From SCUN01 sp964343975 (GTDB lineage Bacteria; Acidobacteriota; Vicinamibacteria; Vicinamibacterales; SCN-69-37): a stretch of DNA of 64,000 nt. Below are positions 52,766 through 61,388 of the stretch, piece by piece. A program made the position numbers and the translations under genes. The notes under the pieces were generated by a model, which made no database searches, was not told the DNA's origin, and saw nothing but the letters and a program-made list of their open reading frames with translations. The stretch covers positions 22,274 through 86,273 of the forward strand of contig CAYFLU010000001.1 in NCBI GenBank assembly GCA_964343975.1, written 5' to 3'. Position 1 is the first letter of the stretch. Each line of letters starts with the position of its first letter.

Positions 52766-53824
52766 GTGTCTTCGTCTGCCTGGATGGTCGTCGCCATCCT
52801 CCTTGCCGCCAACGCGCTCTACGTCGCCGCGGAATTCGGCGCCGTCGGCGTCCGGCGAAGCCGTGTACGCCGGCTCGCCGATGACGGCCATCTGCTCGCG
52901 CGCCGGCTCCTCCCGTTCGTCGACGATGCGGCGCGGCTCGACCGGTACGTGGCGGCCTCGCAGATCGGGATCACGCTCTCGAGCCTGATCCTCGGCGCCT
53001 ACGCGCAATCCACATTCGCCGTCGCGCTCACCCCGTGGCTCGAACGCTCGCTCGGCTGGCCGGAAGAGCGCGCCTCATCCACGGCACTCATCGCGGTGCT
53101 CGTCGCACTCACCGCGATTCAGGTCGTGCTCGGCGAACTGCTGCCGAAGTCGCTCGCACTGCAGTTCCCCACGCAGGTCGCGCTCGCCACCGTGCTGCCC
53201 ATGCAGTGGTCGCTGCGCGCCTACCGCCCATTCATCACCTTTCTCAACGGCACCGCGTCCGCGCTCCTGCGCCTCTTTGGCGGCGGGCCCACCACGCATC
53301 GCCACCTTCATTCGCCGCAGGAAATCGCGCTCCTCATCGCCGAAAGCAAAGACGGCGGCTTGCTCGAAGCCGACGAACAACAGCGCCTGCACAACGCCCT
53401 GCAGCTCAGCCGCCGCACGGCCGGCGACCTGATGGTGCCGCGCGCGCGGCTCACGCTGCTCAACGCCGACACGCCCTGGGCGGACGTCGTCCGTGTTGTG
53501 GCCGCGAGCCCGTTCAGCCGCCTGCCCGTCTATCGCGGCACGCCCGATCACATCGTCGGCGCCGTGCGCGTGAAGGATCTCGTGCGGCGATTCGTGAGTG
53601 ACGGCCCGAACGCGGCCGTCTCGATCGAAACACTCGCGCAGCCGCTGCCGCGCATCCCGATGGACCTGCCGGCCGACCGGATCATCGGCGAGTTCCGCGC
53701 GAAGCGCGCGCATCTGGCGCTCGTCACCGACGCCTCGGCACACGTCGTCGGCCTCGTCACGATCCACGACGTGATTGGCGAACTGCTCGGTGCGCGACCC
53801 GCGGGCGGAAAGGCGCCGGCATGA
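52766..53824 (+). CDS. CNNM/CorC-family membrane protein (DUF21-CBS), first paralogue
   Basis: A 352-residue protein starting at GTG 52766. The DUF21 (CNNM) membrane domain has about four segments (MVVAILLAANALYVAAEFGAVGVRRSRV, YVAASQIGITLSSLILGAYA, GELLPKSLALQFPTQ), followed by an intracellular CBS pair (VPRARLTLLNADTPWADVVRVV, PVYRGTPDHIVGAVRVKDLV, HLALVTDASAHVVGLVTIHDVIGELLG). The C-terminal CorC_HlyC domain of full-length relatives is absent. CNNM proteins are linked to magnesium or cobalt transport. Its stop overlaps the start of a longer paralogue by ATGA. Confidence 0.87.
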   Translation: MSSSAWMVVAILLAANALYVAAEFGAVGVRRSRVRRLADDGHLLARRLLPFVDDAARLDRYVAASQIGITLSSLILGAYAQSTFAVALTPWLERSLGWPEERASSTALIAVLVALTAIQVVLGELLPKSLALQFPTQVALATVLPMQWSLRAYRPFITFLNGTASALLRLFGGGPTTHRHLHSPQEIALLIAESKDGGLLEADEQQRLHNALQLSRRTAGDLMVPRARLTLLNADTPWADVVRVVAASPFSRLPVYRGTPDHIVGAVRVKDLVRRFVSDGPNAAVSIETLAQPLPRIPMDLPADRIIGEFRAKRAHLALVTDASAHVVGLVTIHDVIGELLGARPAGGKAPA

Positions 53825-55146
53825 CGCTCGGCGCTGCGCTCATCGCGGTGGGCATCTGCCTGCTGATCAACGCGCTCTATGTCGCGGCCGAGTTCGCGCT
53901 CGTCGGCGCGCCGAAGGCGGCGATCGAACATCGCGCCGGCCAGGGCGACCGGCTCGCGCAGCGTCTTGCGCGGCTGATGGACTCGTCGCACGAACAGGAC
54001 CGCTACATCGCCACTGCGCAGATCGGCATCACGGTGGCCAGTCTCGGTCTCGGCATGTTCGGCGAACACGGCCTCGCCGACTGGCTCGCGCCGCATCTCC
54101 ACTGGCTCGGCGACGCGGGCCTCGTCACCGCGCACACGCTGGCCAGCGTCATTGCCGTCGCCGGCCTCACCTGCGTCCACATCGTGATCGGCGAGATGCT
54201 GCCGAAGTCGCTGGCGCTGCAGCACACGGAAGGCGCGGCGCGGTGGCTCTACTGGCCGATGCGCGTGTCGTGGCTCCTCACGTACCCGTTCGTGTGGCTC
54301 TTCAACACGATCGCCGACGCGCTCCTCCGCATTGTCGGCGTGCAGCGCTCCGCGCAAACCGAGGAACAGCTCCACACCGCGGAGGAACTGCGGCTGATCG
54401 TCGAAGAAAGCGAAGAAGGCGGCGCGCTCCGCGCCGAGTCGGGTCGCCTGCTCCGCGAGCTCTTCGAGTTCGGCGACCTCACGGCGCGCGACGCGATGAT
54501 TCCGCGCGTGCGGGTGACGGGCATTCCCGTCGGCGCGACCACCGACGACGTGCGACGCGTGCTGCTGACGTCATTGCACTCGCGCTACCCGATCTACCAG
54601 GGCGACCTCGATCACATCGTCGGCATGTTGCACGTGAAGGATCTGCTCCGCCGCATCATCACCGGCGAGACGATCACGGCCGCCGACGTGCGCGCGATGC
54701 CGGTCGTACCGGAGACGACGCCGCTGGACGATGTGCTGGCGGTGATGCAGCGCGCGAACGCGCACATGGCGCTGGTGCTCGATGAACATGGCGGCACCGC
54801 CGGCACGATCAGCATCGAGGATCTGTCGGAGGAGGTCGTCGGCGAGATCAGTGAAGACGCCTCCGACGTGCCGTCGTTCGTCGAAGAAGCGCCGGGGATC
54901 TGGCGTGTGGCGGGCACGGCCCGGCTCGACGAGGTCGGCCAGCACTACGATCTCGAGCTCGCGTATGAAGACGTGGCGAGCGTGAGCGGCCTCGTGCTGG
55001 CGCGGCTGGGCCGGCCGCCGGTCGCTGGTGATGTGGTCGAATATGGACAGATTCGGTTCGAAGTGCTCTCCCTCGCTGGACGAGGCGTGCGGGAGGCGCG
55101 AGTATCCGTGATATCTCACTCCGCAAAGGATGGTTCGGTCTCATGA
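53821..55146 (+). CDS. CNNM/CorC-family membrane protein, second paralogue
   Basis: A 441-residue protein with the same plan as the preceding gene, plus a C-terminal CorC_HlyC domain (APGIWRVAGTARLDEVGQHYDLELAYEDVASVSGLVLARLGRPP). DUF21 has LINALYVAAEFALVGAPKAA, IATAQIGITVASLGLGMFG and GEMLPKSLALQHTEG; the CBS pair has IPRVRVTGIPVGATTDDVRRVL and MALVLDEHGGTAGTISIEDLSEEVVGEI. The start ATG overlaps the first paralogue, which suggests a heteromeric transporter. The end overlaps the M13 peptidase start by ATGA. Confidence 0.88.
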   Translation: MTLGAALIAVGICLLINALYVAAEFALVGAPKAAIEHRAGQGDRLAQRLARLMDSSHEQDRYIATAQIGITVASLGLGMFGEHGLADWLAPHLHWLGDAGLVTAHTLASVIAVAGLTCVHIVIGEMLPKSLALQHTEGAARWLYWPMRVSWLLTYPFVWLFNTIADALLRIVGVQRSAQTEEQLHTAEELRLIVEESEEGGALRAESGRLLRELFEFGDLTARDAMIPRVRVTGIPVGATTDDVRRVLLTSLHSRYPIYQGDLDHIVGMLHVKDLLRRIITGETITAADVRAMPVVPETTPLDDVLAVMQRANAHMALVLDEHGGTAGTISIEDLSEEVVGEISEDASDVPSFVEEAPGIWRVAGTARLDEVGQHYDLELAYEDVASVSGLVLARLGRPPVAGDVVEYGQIRFEVLSLAGRGVREARVSVISHSAKDGSVS

Positions 55147-57185
55147 AAAAAGCGTCTCTGGCTCTCCTCTTCATCGCGGCATCGACGGCGTGCGGCGGCT
55201 CCACGCCCCCGCCACCTCCGCCTCCGCCGCCCCCGACCTCGGGCTTTGATCTGGCGAACTTCGACAAGACGGTGCGTCCGCAGGACGACTTCTACAAGTT
55301 CGTGAACGGCGGGTGGCTCGCGAAGACCGAGATCCCGGCCGAGAAGCCGGCGTTCGGGTCGTTCGATCAGCTCTTCGATCTCACCGAGCAGCAGGTCAAG
55401 GGGTTGATCGAAGACGCATCGAAGGCCACGACAAAGGCGCCGGGCAGCGTGCCGCAGCAAGTGGGCGATCTCTACGCCAGCTTCATGGATGAGGCGAAGG
55501 CCGAACAGCTCGGGTGGACGCCGATCAAGGGCCATCTCGATCGCATTGCCGCCGTGAAGAACATGAGCGAGTTCTCTGCGCTGGCGGGCGAGTTGTCGAA
55601 CATCGGCGTGGCCGGGATCTCCGGCGACTACATCGAACCGGACGCGAAGGATCCTTCCGCCAACATCGTCACCATGAACCAGTCGGGCATCAGCCTGCCC
55701 GAGCGGGAGTACTACCTCAGCAACGACGCGAAGTACGTCGACTTGCGGGCGAAGTACGTGGAGACGCTGACGAAGTTCTTCACGTTGGTCGAGCGCAAGA
55801 ATGCGGCGGCCGACGCGAAAGCCGTGCTGGCGCTCGAGACGGAGATGGCCAAGATCCGGTGGACGCCGGAGCAGAGCCGCGACGCGATCAAGACCTACAA
55901 CAAGATGACGCTCGCGAGCTTCCCGAAGGAATTCCCGGGGTTCGACTGGGCGGCGTGGATCAAGGCGCAGAAGTACGATGCGCGACCCGACGTGATCGTG
56001 TCGCAGCCGTCCTACTACAAGGGCATCGGCGCGCTCGCCACGAAGATGCCGCTCGACAGCTGGAAGGCGTGGTTGAGCGCGAAGGTCATCACGGGCAACG
56101 CGCGGTTCCTGAGCAAGGCGTTCGTCGACGCGAACTTCGAGTTCTTCGCGAAGGCGCTGACCGGGCAGCAGGCGCAGCGCCCGCGCTGGAAGCGCGGCGT
56201 GTCGCTCGTGAACGGCTCGCTCGGCGAGGCGGTCGGCAAGATGTACGTCGACAAGTACTTCCCGCCGGAGTCGAAGGCGCGCATGCAGAAGCTCGTGAAC
56301 AACCTGCTGGCGGCCTACAAGGACTCGATCACGAACCTCGACTGGATGACGGCCGACACCAAGAAGGAAGCGCTGGCCAAGCTCGCGAAGTTCACGACGA
56401 AGATCGGCTACCCGGACAAGTTCCGCAGCTACGAGGGTCTCGCGATCAAAGCGGACGACCTTGTCGGCAACGCCGAACGCGCCAACAAGTTCGAGAGCGA
56501 CTTCCAGCTCGCCAAGCTCGGCAAGCCGGTGGACCGCAGCCTGTGGCTGATGACGCCGCAGGAAATCAACGCGTACTACAACCCGGTGCAGAACGAGATC
56601 GTCTTCCCCGCCGCGATTTTGCAGCCGCCGTTCTTCGATCCGAAGGCTGATGACGCGGTGAACTACGGCGCGATCGGCTCGGTGATCGGGCACGAGATCG
56701 GGCACGGCTTCGACGATCAGGGCCGGCACTTCGACGGCGACGGCAAGCTGCGCGACTGGTGGACGAAGGCCGACGACACGGAATTTTCGAAGCGCGCGAA
56801 GATGCTCGTGGCGCAGTTCAACGCGCTCGAGGCGCTGCCGGGGCTGCACGTGAAGGGCGAGCTCACGCTCGGCGAGAACATCGGCGACCTCGGTGGTCTG
56901 CAGATCGCCTACAAGGCCTACAAGGCGTCGCTCAACGGACAGAAGTCGCCGGTGATCGACGGCTACACGGGCGAGCAGCGCTTCTTCATCGGGTCGGCGC
57001 AGGAGTGGCGCGAGAAGTTCCGCGACGAATATCTCCGCTCGATCGTGACGTCGAACGAGCACGCGCCGGGCATGTTCCGCGGCTACATGCCGATGACGAA
57101 CACCGATGCGTTCTACGAGGCGTTCGACGTGAAGCCGAGCGACAAGCTCTTCAGGAAGCCTGAAGAGCGCGTGCGGATCTGGTAA
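55143..57185 (+). CDS. M13 family metallopeptidase (neprilysin/PepO-like) lipoprotein
   Basis: A 680-residue zinc peptidase. The N-terminus has a lipobox-like STAC and a run of ten prolines. The peptidase domain shows NAYYNPVQNEIVFPAAIL, the zinc motif H517-E518-x2-H521 (VIGHEIGHGFDDQG) and the third ligand E578 in LTLGENIGDLGGLQIAYKAY, all in the order typical of the family. It probably cleaves short peptides outside the inner membrane. It is coupled by ATGA to the CNNM gene, and its end overlaps the convergent ctaA by 35 bases. Confidence 0.94.
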   Translation: MKKASLALLFIAASTACGGSTPPPPPPPPPPTSGFDLANFDKTVRPQDDFYKFVNGGWLAKTEIPAEKPAFGSFDQLFDLTEQQVKGLIEDASKATTKAPGSVPQQVGDLYASFMDEAKAEQLGWTPIKGHLDRIAAVKNMSEFSALAGELSNIGVAGISGDYIEPDAKDPSANIVTMNQSGISLPEREYYLSNDAKYVDLRAKYVETLTKFFTLVERKNAAADAKAVLALETEMAKIRWTPEQSRDAIKTYNKMTLASFPKEFPGFDWAAWIKAQKYDARPDVIVSQPSYYKGIGALATKMPLDSWKAWLSAKVITGNARFLSKAFVDANFEFFAKALTGQQAQRPRWKRGVSLVNGSLGEAVGKMYVDKYFPPESKARMQKLVNNLLAAYKDSITNLDWMTADTKKEALAKLAKFTTKIGYPDKFRSYEGLAIKADDLVGNAERANKFESDFQLAKLGKPVDRSLWLMTPQEINAYYNPVQNEIVFPAAILQPPFFDPKADDAVNYGAIGSVIGHEIGHGFDDQGRHFDGDGKLRDWWTKADDTEFSKRAKMLVAQFNALEALPGLHVKGELTLGENIGDLGGLQIAYKAYKASLNGQKSPVIDGYTGEQRFFIGSAQEWREKFRDEYLRSIVTSNEHAPGMFRGYMPMTNTDAFYEAFDVKPSDKLFRKPEERVRIW

Positions 57186-58080
57186 GCAGCCACACCCAGA
57201 CGAGCGCAACCCACAGGAGGTTGCTCACGAGCAAGTGCGCCATCTGCAACCACAGCGGCGCGAGCGCAAGAATGTTCACGATGCCGAGCGCGATCTGGCC
57301 CAGGATCAACCACAGGGCCAGACGCGCCGGCGTCCGTGACGCCGCATCATCGAGCGCCTCGCTCTGCGTGATGAGCGTCATCACATAGATCGAGAACGTC
57401 ACGGCCACGAGCGGATGCCACATCCGCAGGCGAACCAGAAAATGTGACGTGCGGTCGAAGTCGGCCTCGAGTCCGGCGGCGAACGACCGCTGCGGAAACA
57501 GCGTGTCGCCGAGCGCGACGATCGCGCCGACCGCGGCCACGATGATCATCACGGCCAGCGCGGCGCGATACCACGGCTCGCGCGCCGCGGCCAGATCCGG
57601 CGTCCACGGCAACCGGCGCGACCGCGCCGCAAACACCGCCCACGTGTACATCCCGACCAGCACCAGCGTGTTCGCCAGATGCAGCGCGATGTACCCGGCG
57701 CGGAGCGCCGACGCGTTGTCCTCGACCAGACGCAGCAAGACGATGCCCGCGCCGATGGCGGCCTCGAGCAACACGAAGATCATGGATCCGACCGCGGCCC
57801 GCCGCGCCGCATGGCCCGCGGGAAACACGCGGAACGCGCACCAGAGCAGCGCGACGGTCAGCAGCAAGATGATGCCGCTCGTCGAGCGGTGGGCAAACTC
57901 AATGATCGTCGCCACGCGCGGCGCGAGCGGCACGACGTCGCCGTTACAGAGCGGCCAGTGCGCGCCACACCCGGCCCCGGATCCGGTGGCGCGGACGACC
58001 GCACCCCAGATGATCACGAAGATGCCGTAGACGAGCACCGTCCAGGCCAGACGTTCGAATGCGCGCGGTGTGCGGAACAC
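57151..58080 (-). CDS. ctaA: Heme A synthase (COX15/CtaA)
   Basis: A 309-residue, eight-helix protein. The first half has VVRATGSGAGCGAHWPLCNGDVVP with the cysteine pair C38 and C45 in the first outer loop, and EFAHRSTSGI; heme-ligand histidines also appear in IALHLANTLVLVG, RMWHPLVA and QMAHLLVSNLLW. It oxidises heme O to heme A for the terminal oxidase. The start is GTG 58080, with TAAGCT eight bases upstream. No oxidase subunits lie nearby. Confidence 0.9.
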   Translation of the reverse strand: MFRTPRAFERLAWTVLVYGIFVIIWGAVVRATGSGAGCGAHWPLCNGDVVPLAPRVATIIEFAHRSTSGIILLLTVALLWCAFRVFPAGHAARRAAVGSMIFVLLEAAIGAGIVLLRLVEDNASALRAGYIALHLANTLVLVGMYTWAVFAARSRRLPWTPDLAAAREPWYRAALAVMIIVAAVGAIVALGDTLFPQRSFAAGLEADFDRTSHFLVRLRMWHPLVAVTFSIYVMTLITQSEALDDAASRTPARLALWLILGQIALGIVNILALAPLWLQMAHLLVSNLLWVALVWVWLLTRSARALQAS

Positions 58081-58157
58081 GAGTCTTCAGCTTACCGGGA
58101 AAGCCACACGGAGATGAACCCTCCGGCGCTCCTGGACGCCGACGTATCCTAGGGGCC

Positions 58158-58574
58158 ATGTGGCTCGCACTCGGGACGTGGCTCGTGATGGCGACGGGAA
58201 TGGCGCACGCGCAGGTTGCGCCGCTGCCGAGCTTTGCCGGCACCTGGACGCCGGTGTCGAGTGAGGCGGCCGCCGAATCGTTAGTGGTCACACAGTCGGC
58301 AACCCGACTGACCTATCGCGCCGGGGATGCGCCGGCGATCGAGGTGACGCTCGACGGCTCCGTGACGCGTCAGCGTGAAGAGAACACGGAAGCCACCGCG
58401 ACCTGGACCGCGGGGACGCTCACGATCGTCCTCGCGATCACGCCGGAATTCGGCGACACGAGTTTGCAGAAACAGACGTGGCGGCTCGACCCATCGGGCC
58501 AACTGGTCATCGAGACCACACAGGATCGGCGCGGGCAGACCCGCGTAGTGCGTGTGGTGTATCGGAAGGCGTGA
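58158..58574 (+). CDS. Small secreted protein, unknown function
   Basis: A 138-residue protein starting at ATG 58158. A signal peptide (1-20, ending MAHAQ) is followed by a beta-rich body: FAGTWTPVSSEAAAESLVVTQSATRLTYRAGD, EVTLDGSVTRQ, ATATWTAGTLTIVLAI, QTWRLDPSGQLVIETTQDRRG. The pattern resembles small lipocalin-like beta barrels, but I cannot name a family. TATCCT lies seven bases before the ATG with no ribosome binding site. It is divergent from ctaA. Confidence 0.6.
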   Translation: MWLALGTWLVMATGMAHAQVAPLPSFAGTWTPVSSEAAAESLVVTQSATRLTYRAGDAPAIEVTLDGSVTRQREENTEATATWTAGTLTIVLAITPEFGDTSLQKQTWRLDPSGQLVIETTQDRRGQTRVVRVVYRKA

Positions 58575-58699
58575 GCCATACTGCCGGATTCCCGGCGCGT
58601 TACGGTTACATCACCCCGAAGGACACCGGGCGGAATTAGCGTGTGAACGGCCTCCGCGTGCCGCCACTCTCCGGCGCGCGCCGGGCCCAAGGAGCGGGC

Positions 58700-60820
58700 A
58701 TGAATCGCATCAAGACGACCCTGTTTGTCACCACAGCCGCATGCGCCATGGGCGTGGCGCTGTACGCGCAAGCCAAGCAAGCGGCGCCCGCGCCGTTGAA
58801 GCCGGAGCAGTACGCGGCGTCGAAGGAATGGCCGACGCACGGCCATGATGCCGGCGGACAGCGGCACTCGCCGCTGACGGAAATCACGCCCGCCAACGTC
58901 AAGAATCTCGAGATTGCATGGACGTATCACATGAAGCCGGAAGGCTTCACGGCCGCTGCTGGTGGCGGCCGTGGCGGTGGCCGCGCCGGTGAGGGCGGCG
59001 CGCCGGGTGGTCGCGCGGGTGATCCCGCAGCTGCGGGCCGCGCGGGTGGCGATCCCGCAGCGGGCGGACGGGCAGGCGGACGAGGTGGTCCCGGTGGTGC
59101 CGCGGGCGATCCGAGCCTGCGCGCGTCGGAAGCCACGCCGATCGTCGCCGACGGCCTCATGTACATCGCGTCGCCCTACAACCGCGTGGTGGCGCTCGAT
59201 CCCGTGACGGGCAAGGAAGTGTGGGTCTATGTGATGCCGAGCGGCGCGCCGTCGCTGCGCGGCCTCGAGTACTTCGCCGGCGATGCCACGACACCGGCGC
59301 AGATCCTCGTCGGCTCCAACGACGCGAAGCTCTATTCGATCGACGCGAAGACCGGCAAGCTCAACCCGAAGTTTGGCACCGACGGCGTGCTCAACCTGGA
59401 CACGCCCGAGATGACCAACGGCCAGCCGAACGGCCATGTGCCGATCTCGACGCCGGGCATCATGTACAAGAACTTCCTCATCATCGGCAGCCACGTGCAG
59501 GAGGGCAACGGCCCGGGCGGGGCGGGCGATGTGCGCGCGGTTAACGTGCACACCGGCACGTTCGCGTGGACCTTCCATGCGATTCCGCGGAAGGGCGAAC
59601 CGAACTACGGCACGTGGGTCGGCAATGCCGCCGACAAGCGGTCGGGCGTGAACGTGTGGGGCTTCTTCACCGTCGACGTGCAGCGCGGCATCGTCTATAT
59701 CCCGTTCGGCAATTCGTCCGGCGACCTCTGGGGCGGTGATCGCCCGGGCAACAACCTCTACAGCAACAGCATCGTCGCGGCCGACGCCAAGACGGGCAAG
59801 TACCTCTGGCACTTCCAGCTCGTGCATCACGACGTGTGGGACTACGACCTCGAGTCGCCGCCGCTGCTGATGGACGTGAAGCAGAACGGCAAGACGATCC
59901 CGGCCGTGCTCGTCTTCAACAAGGTGGGGCTGGTCTTCATGCTCGATCGCGTGACCGGCAAGCCCATCTATCAGGTGGAAGAACGTCCGGTGGCGCCGAG
60001 CCCGGTGCCCGTCGAGCAGCTCTCGCCCACGCAGCCGTTCCCGGTGAAGCCGGCGCCGCTGGCGCGGATGACGTTCAGCATGAAGGACATCGCCACGGTG
60101 ACGCCGGAGATCGAAGCCGCCTGTCGCAAGTGGATCACCGACAACAAGATCGAAACGGATACGCCGCCGTTCGCGCCGCCGTCCTGGGGCCACTCGCGCG
60201 TGATCTTCCCGAGCGAAATCGGCGGACCCAACTGGGGTGGCGCCGCGTTCAATCCGGCCCTCGGTCTGGCGTTCATTCAGTCGAACCAGCTCGGTCAGGT
60301 GTTCGGCGTGCAGGATCCGCCGTCGGGTGAAGTGAAGAAGGAAGACATCGTCGGCACGAACGAACCGGGCGGCCGCACGGGCCCGCTGTCGACGACGAGA
60401 CCGAGCGGACGATTCCGCGAGCCCACGACCAACATGCCGTGCAACGCTCCGCCGTGGGGCACGTTGACGGCCGTGAACGTGAACACGGGCGACATCGCGT
60501 GGCAGGTGCCGGTCGGCGTGACGGATTCGCTGCCGGAGGGCAAGCAGAACACCGGACGTCCGGGCATGGGCGGCGCGATCTCGACGGCATCGGGTCTCGT
60601 GTTCATGGGCGGCACCGACGACAGCCGTTTCCGCGCGCTCGATGCGAAGACGGGCAAGGAGCTGTGGGTCGTGAAGCTCAATGCGTCGGTGATGGCGAAC
60701 CCGTCGACGTATCAGGGCAAAGATGGCCGGCAGTATGTGGCGGTGGTGGCGACGGGCGGCACGCTCGGCGGCGCGCCGCTGACCTCGGACGAAGTCATCG
60801 CGTTCCGCGTCAAGAAGTAG
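58700..60820 (+). CDS. PQQ-dependent quinoprotein dehydrogenase, exported
   Basis: A 706-residue eight-bladed propeller starting at ATG 58700, with AAGGAG 5 bases upstream. Signal peptide 1-24. Family blocks: WPTHGHDAGGQRHSPLTEIT, VVALDPVTGKEVWVYV, NSIVAADAKTGKYLWHFQLVHHDVWDYDLESPPLL, GPNWGGAAFNPALGLAFIQS and FRALDAKTGKELWVVKL. A Gly/Arg/Ala-rich insert (about residues 87-137) separates the first blades. Such enzymes oxidise sugars or alcohols and pass electrons to a cytochrome c, a possible role for the gene that follows. No cytochrome domain is fused here. Confidence 0.88.
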   Translation: MNRIKTTLFVTTAACAMGVALYAQAKQAAPAPLKPEQYAASKEWPTHGHDAGGQRHSPLTEITPANVKNLEIAWTYHMKPEGFTAAAGGGRGGGRAGEGGAPGGRAGDPAAAGRAGGDPAAGGRAGGRGGPGGAAGDPSLRASEATPIVADGLMYIASPYNRVVALDPVTGKEVWVYVMPSGAPSLRGLEYFAGDATTPAQILVGSNDAKLYSIDAKTGKLNPKFGTDGVLNLDTPEMTNGQPNGHVPISTPGIMYKNFLIIGSHVQEGNGPGGAGDVRAVNVHTGTFAWTFHAIPRKGEPNYGTWVGNAADKRSGVNVWGFFTVDVQRGIVYIPFGNSSGDLWGGDRPGNNLYSNSIVAADAKTGKYLWHFQLVHHDVWDYDLESPPLLMDVKQNGKTIPAVLVFNKVGLVFMLDRVTGKPIYQVEERPVAPSPVPVEQLSPTQPFPVKPAPLARMTFSMKDIATVTPEIEAACRKWITDNKIETDTPPFAPPSWGHSRVIFPSEIGGPNWGGAAFNPALGLAFIQSNQLGQVFGVQDPPSGEVKKEDIVGTNEPGGRTGPLSTTRPSGRFREPTTNMPCNAPPWGTLTAVNVNTGDIAWQVPVGVTDSLPEGKQNTGRPGMGGAISTASGLVFMGGTDDSRFRALDAKTGKELWVVKLNASVMANPSTYQGKDGRQYVAVVATGGTLGGAPLTSDEVIAFRVKK

Positions 60821-60833
60821 CACATCGGTCTTT

Positions 60834-60867
60834 GGGGACGCCGCTGTGAAGCGGCGTCCCCTTCTTT
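60834..60867 (+). terminator. Rho-independent terminator
   Basis: GGGGACGCCGC (60834-60844), loop TGTGAA, GCGGCGTCCCC (60851-60861), followed by TTCTTT. An 11-base perfect stem plus a T-rich tail right after the quinoprotein stop and 14 bases before the next gene. It may end the first message or attenuate expression of the cytochrome gene. Confidence 0.85.
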
Positions 60868-60880
60868 CAGGAGCACGCAC

Positions 60881-61369
60881 GTGAGTCGACGGTCAGTGGC
60901 CGCTCTCGGGTTCATGACGGTAGTGTTCGCGTCCACCTTCAGTGTCATCGCCCTTCAGGAGTTGCCCGACGGCACGGGCAAGGACGTGACGGTGAAGCTG
61001 TGCTCGCAGAACTGTCACGGCATCGAGAAGATCATGCCGGAGCGGCACTCGAAGTCGCAGTGGGGCGACTCACTCAACAGCATGCGTGATCAGGGCGCGA
61101 AGGTCACGGACGAGGAATTCGCGACCATCGTCAAGTACCTGACGATGCACTTCGGCGTGCCCGTGAAGATCAACAAGGCCACCGCCAAGCAGATCGACGA
61201 CGCGTTGATTCTCGAGCCGGGTCAGGCGGATGCGATCGTGAAGTTCCGCGACGCGAACGGCCCCTTCGCGGACTTCGACGCGCTGATGAAAGTACCGGGG
61301 CTCGATGCGAAGCTGATGACCGAGCAGAGGGCCAACGTCAACTACGTGGTGGGTTTGGCCGTTCGCTAA
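60881..61369 (+). CDS. Small c-type cytochrome with helix-hairpin-helix tail
   Basis: A 162-residue protein starting at GTG 60881, with CAGGAG 8 bases upstream. A signal peptide is followed by a heme-attachment-like site with one extra residue, C41-S-Q-N-C45-H46 (VKLCSQNCHGIEKIMP), which is CxxxCH rather than CxxCH. A cytochrome-like helical region (WGDSLNSMRDQGAKVTDEEFATIVKYLTMHFG) follows, then a helix-hairpin-helix end (INKATAKQIDDALILEPGQADAIVKFRDANGPFADFDALMKVPGLD). It is the likely electron acceptor of the PQQ dehydrogenase just upstream. Whether the variant motif binds heme cannot be told from sequence. Confidence 0.7.
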   Translation: MSRRSVAALGFMTVVFASTFSVIALQELPDGTGKDVTVKLCSQNCHGIEKIMPERHSKSQWGDSLNSMRDQGAKVTDEEFATIVKYLTMHFGVPVKINKATAKQIDDALILEPGQADAIVKFRDANGPFADFDALMKVPGLDAKLMTEQRANVNYVVGLAVR

Positions 61370-61388
61370 CGTCGCCTCGTCGGCGCGC

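Noticed and set aside
55116..57209. Leftward frame of about 700 codons opposite the M13 peptidase
   Set aside because: Exact antisense of a peptidase with intact catalytic motifs; no recognisable domain of its own.
58370..60880. Leftward frame of over 800 codons opposite the PQQ dehydrogenase
   Set aside because: Arg/Ala/His-rich shadow of a well-supported gene.
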